NCBI RefSeq assembly: GCF_003605435.1
Contig: NZ_QXQB01000005.1
Coordinates: 338,337-402,336, forward strand
Length of the DNA: 64,000 nt
Source: Paenibacillus pinisoli
Lineage (GTDB): Bacteria > Bacillota > Bacilli > Paenibacillales > Paenibacillaceae
Direction of reading: 5' to 3'
The notes beneath the pieces are model-generated. The model was not told where the DNA came from. It did no database searches and saw only the letters and a program-made list of their open reading frames with translations. Positions within the stretch are counted from its first letter, which is position 1, and the number at the start of each line of letters is the position of its first letter. This document shows, in pieces, positions 50,718 to 59,897 of this stretch. The translations under genes and the position numbers were made by a program.

Positions 50718-51584
50718 ATGTACATAGCAGATAAATGGACGGACTACGAGGTTATCGATACAGGAGAAGGCGACAAGCTGGAACGCTGGGGCAATTATAT
50801 CCTGCGCCGCCCGGACCCGCAAATTATTTGGCCGATTGCCGATGAGTCGGGACCTTGGAAAAAAACAGACGGACATTACCACCGCAGCTCCTCCGGAGGC
50901 GGCCAGTGGCAGATGTCTTCATCGCTCCCAGAGAGATGGACAATATCATACGGCGAGCTGTCTTTTCATATAAAGCCTACCAACTTCAAGCATACCGGAC
51001 TATTCCCGGAGCAAGCGGTCAACTGGAGCTGGATGATGGACAAGATCCGCAATGCGGGACGCCCGATCCGCGTCTTGAACCTGTTCGCCTATTCCGGCGG
51101 TGCAACAGTGGCTGCCGCTAAGGCAGGCGCCGAGGTTTGCCATGTTGACGCTGCCAAGGGCATGGTGCAGTGGGCTAAGGAGAATGCGCAGCTGTCAGGC
51201 CTGGAAGCGGCACCGATCCGCTACATTACAGATGACGTATTCAAGTTCGTGCAGCGCGAGCAGCGCCGCGGACGCCAATACGATGCGATTATTATGGACC
51301 CGCCGTCTTACGGGCGCGGACCGAACGGTGAGACATGGAAGCTGGAAGAAAACCTGTATCCGTTCCTTCAGTTCTGCACATCCATCCTGTCGGACAATCC
51401 GCTGTTCCTGCTAATTAACTCCTATACGACCGGCCTGTCGCCAACTGTACTTCATAACATGCTTCATATGACGATGAAGTCCAAGTACGGCGGCACGATC
51501 AACTGCGGCGAGATCGGCTTGCCGATTACCAGATCCGGACTGAATCTGCCGTGCGGCATCCTGGGCCGTTGGGAGTCGCAATAA
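50718..51584 (+). CDS. Class I SAM-dependent methyltransferase (RlmI/RlmK-like)
   Basis: 288 residues from ATG 50718 with GGAAGG upstream. The N-terminal part (LERWGNYILRRPDPQIIW) is a small beta domain. The SAM site is VLNLFAYSGGATVAAAKAGA, followed by VCHVDAAKGMVQWAKENA, and the catalytic loop is IIMDPPSYGRGPNGETW. This DPPS motif and the overall order match 23S rRNA cytosine methyltransferases without a PUA domain. The next gene starts within its stop codon, and encodes a pseudouridine synthase, so both probably modify RNA. Confidence 0.87.
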   Translation: MYIADKWTDYEVIDTGEGDKLERWGNYILRRPDPQIIWPIADESGPWKKTDGHYHRSSSGGGQWQMSSSLPERWTISYGELSFHIKPTNFKHTGLFPEQAVNWSWMMDKIRNAGRPIRVLNLFAYSGGATVAAAKAGAEVCHVDAAKGMVQWAKENAQLSGLEAAPIRYITDDVFKFVQREQRRGRQYDAIIMDPPSYGRGPNGETWKLEENLYPFLQFCTSILSDNPLFLLINSYTTGLSPTVLHNMLHMTMKSKYGGTINCGEIGLPITRSGLNLPCGILGRWESQ

Positions 51585-52291
51585 TGCGGATCCCCGTATT
51601 ATTTGAAGATAATCATTTGCTTGCGGTTGTAAAGCCGCCGGGCATCCCTTCCCAAGAGGATGAGACGGGCGATCCGGATATGCTCACGCTGCTGAAGGCG
51701 GATTTGAAAGAGCGGCACGGCAAGCCGGGCAATGTGTTTCTTGGCCTCGTTCACCGGCTGGACCGTCCGGTTGGAGGAGCGATGATCTTCGCCAAGACGT
51801 CCAAGGCCGCCTCCAGGCTGTCCGAAGCCGTGCGCAGCCAATCCTTCGGCAAAACCTACATGTGCGTCGTACAAGGCGCTCCAGCGGCCTCTGCGGGCCT
51901 ACTAAGGCACTATCTCTGGAAGGATCAGAAGCGCAATCAAGTAACAGTGTTCAACAAGCCGCAGCCTGAAGCCAAGGAAGCCATTCTGGAGTACAAAGTG
52001 GCGGCATCCGATGAACGGTTCAGCCTGATCGCTGTCAAGCTCCATACGGGCCGATCTCATCAAATCCGTGCGCAGCTGGCGTATATCGGCTGTCCGCTTG
52101 TCGGCGATCTTAAGTATGGCGCAGCCAAGCAGCCGGGCATTGCGAATATCGCTTTATGGTCAACCTCTGTAACGGTTCCCCATCCGGTCTCCAAAGACGA
52201 GGTAACGTTCAGCTCTTTGCCGGACGCCGGCGTGCCCTGGAGCTGGTGGGAGGATGGCCAGCTGACGTACGCTGCCAAACTATATATCTAA
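51584..52291 (+). CDS. RluA-family pseudouridine synthase
   Basis: 235 residues from ATG 51584, overlapping the previous stop by one base. The catalytic Asp is in LVHRLDRPVGGAMIFAKTS. The N-terminus FEDNHLLAVVKPPGIPSQED and LHTGRSHQIRAQLAYIGCPL are typical. No S4 domain is present, as in TruC-like or short RluA types. The target uridine cannot be inferred from sequence. Confidence 0.93.
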   Translation: MRIPVLFEDNHLLAVVKPPGIPSQEDETGDPDMLTLLKADLKERHGKPGNVFLGLVHRLDRPVGGAMIFAKTSKAASRLSEAVRSQSFGKTYMCVVQGAPAASAGLLRHYLWKDQKRNQVTVFNKPQPEAKEAILEYKVAASDERFSLIAVKLHTGRSHQIRAQLAYIGCPLVGDLKYGAAKQPGIANIALWSTSVTVPHPVSKDEVTFSSLPDAGVPWSWWEDGQLTYAAKLYI

Positions 52292-52362
52292 TACATCAAT
52301 GGGAAGTGCAGGCTAAGAAAAGCCGGCTTCCCATTGCTTATGAGAGGACGAATAGAAGCCCT

Positions 52363-53601
52363 ATGAGACGCAAGACCGTCTTAATTCCCGCTGTTATTCT
52401 ATTAAGCATTCTTTCTGTCATTGTTCTAGTTTTGCTGGCCCAAACCCTTTGGGACAAAAGCGGGGCGAACCGTGCTGGACAGCAAGACCTGATCTCCGCC
52501 CCTCCAACGGTCGCGGCAGCAACCTCCCCGCCTCCGACGCCGGAGCCGACGCCCGCTCCGCCAGCTTACACAGAAGCGGTCTGGGTAGGCGTCGGAGACA
52601 TTATGAGCCACTCGCCGCAGCTTCCCGGCGCCTATGACGCAGCGCTTGGCGTCTATGATTTCAACCCGTTTTTTGCAGAGGTGAAGGACATTCTGGGCCA
52701 AGGCGACTGGATAATGGCGAATCTCGAGACGCCGATAGCCGGCGCCGACTTCGGCTACTCCGGCTATCCAGCCTTCAATGCGCCATATGAGCTGGCTGAG
52801 GCGCTCAAGAACGCCGGCTTTAACCTGTTGTCGACGGCCAACAATCATTCTCTGGACAAAGGAGAGCGCGGGCTGCTGCGGACGCTGGAGCATCTGAAGG
52901 AGCTGGATCTGCAAGCGATCGGCACCGCCGACTCGCAGGAGGAAGCCGACTCGCTGATCATCTCGGAGAAGAACGGCATCCAGATGGGGCTGCTCGCTTA
53001 TACCTACGGCACTAATGGCATTCCGATTCCGCAAGGCAAGCCTTATCTCGTTAACCTCATTGACGAGGATAGGATAAAAGCGGATATCGCCCGGCTCAAG
53101 GCAAATGGAGCCGATCTCGTGACGGTAGCGCTGCACTTCGGCAATGAGTATCAGACTGCCCCGACGGAGAACCAGAAGTCGCTGGCGCGTTCGCTCGTTG
53201 CGGCTGGCGCCGACATTATTGCCGGCTCCCATCCGCATGTGATTCAGCCTTATGAGGTCATTGAAGGCTTCGATGACCAGGGCAACGAGAAGCGCTCGCT
53301 CATCATCTATTCCATGGGCAACTTCATCTCCAACCAGCGCGGCGATTCCAAGGATTACGGCGTTATCTTCAAGGTCGGCGTCCGCAAGAATGTGACGGAG
53401 CGAGTGACGACGCTTACCGATATTGAAGCGATTCCGACCTGGGTGCACCGCTACAAGCCGGACCGCTCCTTCCGCTATCGCATCCTGCCCGTAGAAGAGA
53501 CGCTTGCCATGAATAACGACGAGCTGTTAAATGCCGGAGATTATGATCAAATGAAAAAGGATTTCGACATGCTCGTACAGCGGCTGGAATCCATGCGATA
53601 A
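52363..53601 (+). CDS. CapA-family protein (PgsA-like metallophosphatase fold)
   Basis: 412 residues from ATG 52363. A membrane helix (VLIPAVILLSILSVIVLVLL) is followed by a Pro/Thr linker with PPPTPEPTPAPP. The CapA domain shows VGVGDIMSHSPQL, ANLETPIAG, NLLSTANNHSLDKGERGL, LALHFGNEYQ and IAGSHPHVIQPYE. Related proteins make or handle poly-gamma-glutamate or other polymers outside the cell. No capB/capC genes are nearby, so a polymer cannot be named. Confidence 0.9.
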   Translation: MRRKTVLIPAVILLSILSVIVLVLLAQTLWDKSGANRAGQQDLISAPPTVAAATSPPPTPEPTPAPPAYTEAVWVGVGDIMSHSPQLPGAYDAALGVYDFNPFFAEVKDILGQGDWIMANLETPIAGADFGYSGYPAFNAPYELAEALKNAGFNLLSTANNHSLDKGERGLLRTLEHLKELDLQAIGTADSQEEADSLIISEKNGIQMGLLAYTYGTNGIPIPQGKPYLVNLIDEDRIKADIARLKANGADLVTVALHFGNEYQTAPTENQKSLARSLVAAGADIIAGSHPHVIQPYEVIEGFDDQGNEKRSLIIYSMGNFISNQRGDSKDYGVIFKVGVRKNVTERVTTLTDIEAIPTWVHRYKPDRSFRYRILPVEETLAMNNDELLNAGDYDQMKKDFDMLVQRLESMR

Positions 53602-53606
53602 CAAAT

Positions 53607-53639
53607 AGGGCCGCTTCCCGATTATACGGGGGCGGCCCT
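53607..53639. terminator. Bidirectional terminator
   Basis: AGGGCCGC with GCGGCCCT and an inner CCG/CGG pair lies between the convergent CapA and MarR genes. Confidence 0.75.
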
Positions 53640-53644
53640 TCCTA

Positions 53645-54058
53645 TTATGAATTGGCGACTTTGCCTAGCAGATAGACTAGAAGCTGCTGATTATGCGACG
53701 AGATACGGTCAAGCGACTGCTCGATCATGCCATTGCGAATGCCCCGGCCCCGCTCGGCTTCCGACAGCCCTTTCTCTGTCACCGATATCCATACGATACG
53801 GCGGTCATTGTCGTCTCTTGTGCGGGCGATAAGCCCGCCTCTCTCCATCCGGTCCAGCAAGGTCGTTATGGCCGCTGGCGTCGTGGATAAAAATTGGATA
53901 AGATCAGACGGTTTCATCGGCTGAGATTCCAGCAGCAGCTCCAGCACATTCAACTGGCCTTCCGTGAGCGGAGCAAGCGCCTGCTCCAGACTGATCTTCC
54001 ACTCCCGCGACAGCTTGGTCCATACCCGGGTAAAATCTTCAGAAATCAAACTTCCCAC
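53645..54058 (-). CDS. MarR-family transcriptional regulator
   Basis: 137 residues from GTG 54058 (TTG 54049 with GGGTGGGAAG is also possible). The winged helix is seen in TEGQLNVLELLLESQPMKPS, IQFLSTTPAAITTLLDRMER and GLIARTRDDNDRRIVWISVT. No adjacent target gene in the same direction is evident. It faces the CapA gene. Confidence 0.9.
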   Translation of the reverse strand: MGSLISEDFTRVWTKLSREWKISLEQALAPLTEGQLNVLELLLESQPMKPSDLIQFLSTTPAAITTLLDRMERGGLIARTRDDNDRRIVWISVTEKGLSEAERGRGIRNGMIEQSLDRISSHNQQLLVYLLGKVANS

Positions 54059-54261
54059 CCGCTTTCTGTCCTATTAACCTCTTCTATGTCTATTATAGCA
54101 ATTGCCAATGTCGAATAAAAGGTTAACCCAATTAATAGTTTGCGCCATTAATCGCTATAATAGCGAACCGTTTGACAGCAGATGACATATAATGTGGCGA
54201 CAGCCCAGCTTCACGGGCGAAATTCCACTAACCTTGACGACAAAGAAGGAGCGTGAACCCC

Positions 54262-54429
54262 TTGGAAGGCAGAAAGGCAGAAGTCATGGAGCGCATTCGC
54301 GCGTACGGCATTATAAAAGACCCGCATTGGCTTGACCGCCCGGATGAGCTGGTGCCAATGTGGGTCATGCTTGATGCCATACTTGAATTAATTGAACGTC
54401 TCGACCCGCCTAATCGGCCTTTTGATTAA
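54262..54429 (+). CDS. Short hypothetical protein overlapping the end of parC
   Basis: 55 residues from TTG 54262 with AAGGAG ten bases upstream; an in-frame ATG at 54286 would give 47 residues. It contains RIRAYGIIKDPHWLDRPDEL and VPMWVMLDAILELIERLDPP. It overlaps the parC stop region by 20 bases on the other strand. No family is recognised, but the codon use and good ribosome site favour a real gene. Confidence 0.6.
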   Translation: MEGRKAEVMERIRAYGIIKDPHWLDRPDELVPMWVMLDAILELIERLDPPNRPFD

Positions 54430-56872
54430 GCTCCGGCACATGCCGTTCGAACGTCGTCGCAATGCTGTCGTTCTTCTCTACGGCCAGCAGTCCTTTGCCG
54501 ACTGACTTGCGCTCTTCGATCGGCGCTTTCTCCGAATCCAGCGTCAGCTTGGCGCCGCCGGATGTAAGCGCCACAATTTCGATCGGCTGCCTGCAGTAAT
54601 AAGCCGCCGCCAGCTTGTCTCCATTGGAACGAACACGCTTGCCTTCCTTGAACTCGAACGTCTGAACCCCTCGGCCACCTCTGCCCTGGATCGGGTAATC
54701 AAGCAGCAGCGAGCGCTTCACATAGCCGATATCAGAGATGACAAGCACCTCTCCCTCGTCATCCGACACCCACAGCGCAGACACCAGCTCATCATCGTCC
54801 TTGAGCTGCATGCCCCTTACGCCGGCCGCTACACGGCCCATCGGATTGACCTCTGTCTCCGCAAAGCGGATGCTCATGCCGTTGCGGGAGACAAGCAGCA
54901 GCTGCTTCTGGCTGTCGCTGACGGTAACGCTGATCACTTCGTCGCCATCAGCTACCTTGCACGCCGCAACCGCAGTGGAACGTGTCGTCGCATATTCCTT
55001 CAGCTCCGTACGCTTCACCTGTCCGCGCTTCGTAACGAAGACGAGCGATAAGCCCGCTTCCTGAATATCCTTAATCGGGATGACGCTAATAATGGAATCA
55101 TCCTTCGGCAGCGGAATAATATTGACGATCGCCGTGCCGGTATCCTTCCACTTGAAGTCCGGTATCTGATGTACCGGCAGCAAATAGTACTGGCCCTTGC
55201 GGGTGAACAGCAGCAGGTTGTCAATCGTGTTCACTTGCAGCAGCTCGCGAATGACATCCCCGTCCTTCACGCCTGCGCTGCCTGTCTCGCCGCCTGAGCG
55301 GGTGAAGGACAGCATGCTGGTCCGCTTCATATAACCGTCCTGGCTCAGCGTCACCAGCACATCCTCCGGCGTCACAAGAACCTCCAGATTTACCTTCAGC
55401 TCTTCTACTTCGCCTTTAATATCCGATCTGCGGTCCAGGCCGTACTTGTCGCGAATCTCCACCAATTCGTCGCGGATGACGCCGATCAGCTTTTTCTCGC
55501 TATCCAGAATGGACCGCAAGTAAGCGATCTTCTTCTGCGCTTCCTTCAGTTCCTTCTCAAGCGAAGTAATCTCCAGATTCGTCAGCCTGTACAGCTGGAG
55601 CGTCAGTATCGCATCGGCCTGGCGTTCTGTGAAGCCAAACTTCGCAATCAGGTTGTCCTGGGCGTCTGCGCGGTTTTTGGACGCTTTGATCGTATTGATG
55701 ACTTCATCCAGGATATTAAGCGCTTTGACAAGCCCTTCCACCACATGAGCGCGGTCTTCCGCTTTCTCCAGCTCGTATTTCGTGCGGTGAGTGACGACTT
55801 CCTTCTGATGGTCGATATAGGCGGACAGCATCGGGATCAGACCCAGCTGCTGCGGCGCTTTGTTGACGATTGCCACCATATTGAAGTTATAGGTAACTTG
55901 AAGATCCGTCTTCTTAAGCAAATAAGCCAGTATTCCGTTCGCATCCGCGTCCTTCTTGAGCTCGACGACGATTCTGAGGCCGTTGCGTCCGCTCTCGTCC
56001 CGCACTTCCGCGATGCCTTCGACCTTCTTCTCCAGCCGTATGGTCTCCATCGCCGTCACGAGGCGCGATTTCACAACCTGATACGGAATTTCTGTAATGA
56101 CGATTTGCTGCTTGCCGCCGCGCAAGTCCTCGATCGCCGTCTTGGAACGGAGGTATATGCGGCCTTTCCCTGTGGAATACGCTTCGCGTATGCCCTCCTC
56201 GCCCATGATGATGCCGCCTGTCGGGAAGTCGGGGCCTTTCACGATCGCCATCAAATCTTCCAGCGTGGAATTCGGCTTCATCATATAGGTAATGCAGGCG
56301 TCAATCACCTCGCGCAGGTTATGCGGCGGAATTTCCGTCGCGAAGCCGGAGGATATGCCGCTGACGCCGTTAACCAACAGGTTCGGATAACGGGACGGCA
56401 ATACAACAGGCTCCTTGGTCGTATTGTCGAAGTTGTCCTTGAACTGGACGGTCCGCTTGTCGATATCGCGCAGCAGCTCCAGCGCTATCTTGGACAGGCG
56501 AGCTTCCGTATAGCGCATTGCCGCAGCCGGGTCATCGTCTTGCGAGCCCCAGTTGCCGTGTCCGTCGATAAGCGGGTGGCCCATCTTCCAAGGCTGGGCC
56601 ATTCTCACCATGCCCTCATAGATCGAAGAGTCCCCGTGCGGATGGTAGTTGCCCATAACGTCGCCGACCGTTTTCGCCGATTTGCGGTATGGCTTGTCCG
56701 GCGTATTGCCCGCATCGTACATCGCGTACAGAATGCGGCGCTGAACCGGCTTAAGCCCGTCTCGTACGTCGGGGATCGCTCGATCCTGTATGATGTACTT
56801 CGAATAGCGCCCGAAGCGGTCGCCTACGACCTCCTCCAGAAACGCCGGCAGGAATTGTTCCAGGATGCTCAT
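54410..56872 (-). CDS. parC: DNA topoisomerase IV subunit A
   Basis: 820 residues. Cuts and passes DNA to separate daughter chromosomes. The N-terminal SILEQFLPAFLEEVVGDRFG is ParC-like. The quinolone region is YHPHGDSSIYEGMVRMAQPW with Ser at the usual position, so no common resistance change there. The active-site Tyr is in AAMRYTEARLS. The C-terminal beta-pinwheel follows from about 500, with degenerate blades such as GRVAAGVRGMQLKDDDELVS and a GyrA-box-like QGRGGRGV. It follows parE by 12 bases. Confidence 0.96.
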   Translation of the reverse strand: MSILEQFLPAFLEEVVGDRFGRYSKYIIQDRAIPDVRDGLKPVQRRILYAMYDAGNTPDKPYRKSAKTVGDVMGNYHPHGDSSIYEGMVRMAQPWKMGHPLIDGHGNWGSQDDDPAAAMRYTEARLSKIALELLRDIDKRTVQFKDNFDNTTKEPVVLPSRYPNLLVNGVSGISSGFATEIPPHNLREVIDACITYMMKPNSTLEDLMAIVKGPDFPTGGIIMGEEGIREAYSTGKGRIYLRSKTAIEDLRGGKQQIVITEIPYQVVKSRLVTAMETIRLEKKVEGIAEVRDESGRNGLRIVVELKKDADANGILAYLLKKTDLQVTYNFNMVAIVNKAPQQLGLIPMLSAYIDHQKEVVTHRTKYELEKAEDRAHVVEGLVKALNILDEVINTIKASKNRADAQDNLIAKFGFTERQADAILTLQLYRLTNLEITSLEKELKEAQKKIAYLRSILDSEKKLIGVIRDELVEIRDKYGLDRRSDIKGEVEELKVNLEVLVTPEDVLVTLSQDGYMKRTSMLSFTRSGGETGSAGVKDGDVIRELLQVNTIDNLLLFTRKGQYYLLPVHQIPDFKWKDTGTAIVNIIPLPKDDSIISVIPIKDIQEAGLSLVFVTKRGQVKRTELKEYATTRSTAVAACKVADGDEVISVTVSDSQKQLLLVSRNGMSIRFAETEVNPMGRVAAGVRGMQLKDDDELVSALWVSDDEGEVLVISDIGYVKRSLLLDYPIQGRGGRGVQTFEFKEGKRVRSNGDKLAAAYYCRQPIEIVALTSGGAKLTLDSEKAPIEERKSVGKGLLAVEKNDSIATTFERHVPELNQKAD

Positions 56873-56884
56873 GCTAGCTCCCCC

Positions 56885-58855
56885 CTATTCTTCATATTCA
56901 GTAAAGTCTACGTTTTCAATAATCCAGCGCTTGCGCGGGTCAACCTTGTCGCCCATCAGCGTCGATACTCGTCGTTCCGCCTTGGCAGCATCCTCAATCT
57001 GCACTTGAAGGAGCGTTCTGGACTCCGGATTCATCGTCGTCTCCCACAGCTGGTCCGGGTTCATCTCGCCAAGACCTTTATACCGCTGCAGCTCGTAGCC
57101 CTTTCCGTATTCCTTCAAATAGTTCTGAAGCTGCTCATCCGTCCACGCATAGCGCACCGTCTCCAGCTTGCCGGATTTCCGCGTAATCTTGTACAGCGGA
57201 GGCTGCGCGATGTAGACCTTTCCGCTGTCGATAAGCGGCTTCATATAACGATAGAAGAATGTCAACAGAAGCACCTGAATATGCGCGCCGTCTGTATCGG
57301 CATCCGTCATAATAATAATTTTATTGTAATTGCTCTCATCCGCTTCGAATTCAGGCCCTACGCCTGCTCCAATTGCGGAGATGATTGCCTTGTATTCATC
57401 ATTCTTCAGAATGTCGGCGAGCTTTGCCTTCTCCGGATTCATCGGCTTGCCCTTCAGCGGCAGAATCGCCTGATGCTTGGAGTCGCGGCCTTGCTTCGCG
57501 GAGCCTCCCGCGGAGTCTCCTTCGACGATGAACAGCTCATTGCGCGCATAGTCCTTCGACTGCGCAGGCGTCAGCTTGCCGCCCAGATTGGAGCTTTCGC
57601 TCTTCTTCTTGCCGCTGCGGATTTCCTCGCGCGCCTTGCGGGCGGCTTCGCGAGCCTTGGATGCCTGCACCGCTTTCTTCAGCAGCGACTGGGCGACCTG
57701 CGGATTCTCCTCCAGGAATATCTGCATTTTCTCCGTAACGACAGCGTCAACAGCGCTGCGCGCCGATGCGCTTCCGAGCTGATCCTTCGTCTGGCCGACG
57801 AATTCTACCTCGGACATCTTGATATTGATGACCGCCATCATGCCTTCGCGAAGATCGTTGCCCTCTAGATTTTTGTCCTTCTCCTTCAAGAGCGCGGCTT
57901 TGCGGGCATATTCGTTCATGACGCGCGTATAAGCGGTCTTGAAGCCCGTCTCATGCGTGCCGCCGCCTCTGGTCGGTATGGAGTTGACGAACGAAGCGAT
58001 CGTCTCTGTATAGCCGTCATTGTATTGCAGCGCGACCTCAACCTCGATGTCGTCGCGTTCGCCCGCGAAATGAATGACATCATGCAGAACGGTCTTGTCT
58101 TCATTCAAATACTGCACGAATTGGCTTGCGCCGCCTTCATAATGGAACACATCGGCTTTGCCGCTGCGGTCGTCCTTGATCGTCACCTTCAGTCCGGAGT
58201 TCAGGAATGCAATCTCCTGCAGTCTCTCCGCAAGCGTGTCATAGTTGAACGACGTTCCGTTCTGGAATACGCGGCTGTCCGGCTTGAATGTTACCTTCGT
58301 GCCTGACCGGTTCGTATTGCCGACAATATCCAGCCCCGTGACCGGCTCGCCAACATGCTCCTTGCCTTTGTCGTCGACCCAATATTCAAAGCGCATTTTA
58401 TGTATTTTGCTTTCGCGGAAAATCTCAACTTCCAGCCACTCCGACAGCGCATTCGTAACCGAAGCGCCAACACCGTGAAGGCCACCGGACTTCTTGTATC
58501 CGCCGCCGCCGAACTTGCCCCCCGCATGCAGAATCGTAAAGACGACTTGAGGCGTTGGAATGCCGGTCTTATGCATGCCGGTCGGAATTCCGCGCCCGTT
58601 GTCATGGACGGTGATGGAGCCGTTCTTGTGCAAGGTTACTTCGATTGCGGAGCAGAACTTGGCCAGATGCTCGTCCACTGCGTTGTCGACGATTTCCCAT
58701 ACCAAATGATGCAAGCCGGATGTGCTTGTGCTTCCGATGTACATGCCCGGCCGCTTGCGTACGGCGGTCAGGCCTTCCAATACCTGTATATCATCGGCCT
58801 CATAATTACGGTCTGCGGCCGCTGTGCCTGTCATAATATCCATTTGCTCAGCCAT
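56885..58855 (-). CDS. parE: DNA topoisomerase IV subunit B
   Basis: 656 residues; the ATPase partner of ParC. GHKL motifs are EIVDNAVDEHLA, DNGRGIPTGMH and GLHGVGASVTNAL. The TOPRIM domain has FIVEGDSAGGSAKQGRD, LKGKPMNPEKA and IMTDADTDGAHI. The start MAEQMDIMTGTAAADRNYEA has GGGGGAAG upstream. Size agrees with Firmicute ParE. Confidence 0.97.
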   Translation of the reverse strand: MAEQMDIMTGTAAADRNYEADDIQVLEGLTAVRKRPGMYIGSTSTSGLHHLVWEIVDNAVDEHLAKFCSAIEVTLHKNGSITVHDNGRGIPTGMHKTGIPTPQVVFTILHAGGKFGGGGYKKSGGLHGVGASVTNALSEWLEVEIFRESKIHKMRFEYWVDDKGKEHVGEPVTGLDIVGNTNRSGTKVTFKPDSRVFQNGTSFNYDTLAERLQEIAFLNSGLKVTIKDDRSGKADVFHYEGGASQFVQYLNEDKTVLHDVIHFAGERDDIEVEVALQYNDGYTETIASFVNSIPTRGGGTHETGFKTAYTRVMNEYARKAALLKEKDKNLEGNDLREGMMAVINIKMSEVEFVGQTKDQLGSASARSAVDAVVTEKMQIFLEENPQVAQSLLKKAVQASKAREAARKAREEIRSGKKKSESSNLGGKLTPAQSKDYARNELFIVEGDSAGGSAKQGRDSKHQAILPLKGKPMNPEKAKLADILKNDEYKAIISAIGAGVGPEFEADESNYNKIIIMTDADTDGAHIQVLLLTFFYRYMKPLIDSGKVYIAQPPLYKITRKSGKLETVRYAWTDEQLQNYLKEYGKGYELQRYKGLGEMNPDQLWETTMNPESRTLLQVQIEDAAKAERRVSTLMGDKVDPRKRWIIENVDFTEYEE

Positions 58856-58910
58856 GAGCTTCCCCCAATCCTTGTCTGCTTCAATCTCGTACTCATATCT
58901 TCAAGCTATT

Positions 58911-59897
58911 TTAATTCAAGATATCCCCTTTCGTAAAGACGCGAAACGAAACGATCAGCCCCAAAGCTCCCCAAATCGCCAATACGGACAAGGAAAATGG
59001 GAGCGTCATGCCCTCAATCGGGGGCGGCGTTCCTTCCAAATAACCGGTCAGCTTCAGGTTGACCGAAAATAAATATTTGGCGCTGGCCCACGAAGAGGAC
59101 ATCGAGGACAATATTGTACCGGCGATGATCGCCGACATCATCGTCACCAGGCTGGCAGCCGTACTGCGGATCAGTACGCTGACCATCAAGCCCAGCGCCG
59201 CGACGGTCATGGCGGAGAACCAGCATAATCCCGCCTGCATGAGCAAGAACCGCCACTGCGGCACCGCATGCACCGATGAGCTGTCGATAGCCGATCCCTC
59301 GATCTTGAATCCGGTCAGAATCGGAGCCGACCATCCCCCATAACCAAAAACAAAGCCGGATATAAGGTAACACAATATAACCGTAACCGCAATGGTTAAT
59401 GAGACATAGAGGGTAAGAGCGCATAATTTGCTAAGCAATACTTTCCACCGCTTCACCGGCCTGGTGAGCAGCATCTTAATCGTGCCGCTTGTCCGCTCCC
59501 CGGATACGATATCCGTGCCGATTGCCAGGACCAGCATCGGGATGAACAGCGTAATCGAATTGCCCAGAAACTCCCGCGTGAACTGCACGCCGCTCGGCTC
59601 GCTGGGATTGATATCATGGTCCAAATAATATTGAAGCTGCTGGACCGCGATTCGCCGATCCCTCTTCCATTCTTCCGGAATCCGGTCGCTGGACAGCGTA
59701 TTCTCCATATCCGCGATTTGCTGCAGGATCTGATTGCGCCAATCGGCAAAATGCTCGGCGTGATTGCTTACCACTTTATGCTCGGCATACGTGAATACCG
59801 GGATAAGGATCAACAAAATAAGGACGATAACGATGAAACGCTTTTTCAGCCAAAGCTTAAGCGTCTCATTCTGCACAAGCGCCGCCAGCTTAATCAA
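58911..59897 (-). CDS. ABC-2 type transporter permease
   Basis: 328 residues with about six membrane helices. The start LVQNETLKLWLKKRFIVIV and IVSGERTSGTIKMLLTRPVKR, then KVLLSKLCALTLYVSLTIAV, are typical of BcrB/NatB-type permeases. A polar loop of about 70 residues after helix 1 is extracellular. It acts with the ATPase encoded just upstream, overlapping by eight bases. Export of a peptide or drug is likely; the substrate is unknown. Confidence 0.9.
   Translation of the reverse strand: MIKLAALVQNETLKLWLKKRFIVIVLILLILIPVFTYAEHKVVSNHAEHFADWRNQILQQIADMENTLSSDRIPEEWKRDRRIAVQQLQYYLDHDINPSEPSGVQFTREFLGNSITLFIPMLVLAIGTDIVSGERTSGTIKMLLTRPVKRWKVLLSKLCALTLYVSLTIAVTVILCYLISGFVFGYGGWSAPILTGFKIEGSAIDSSSVHAVPQWRFLLMQAGLCWFSAMTVAALGLMVSVLIRSTAASLVTMMSAIIAGTILSSMSSSWASAKYLFSVNLKLTGYLEGTPPPIEGMTLPFSLSVLAIWGALGLIVSFRVFTKGDILN

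Noticed and set aside
55745..57868. 707-codon open frame on the plus strand
   Set aside because: It lies wholly opposite parC and parE, whose protein motifs are clear; the antisense product has a biased composition and no ribosome site.
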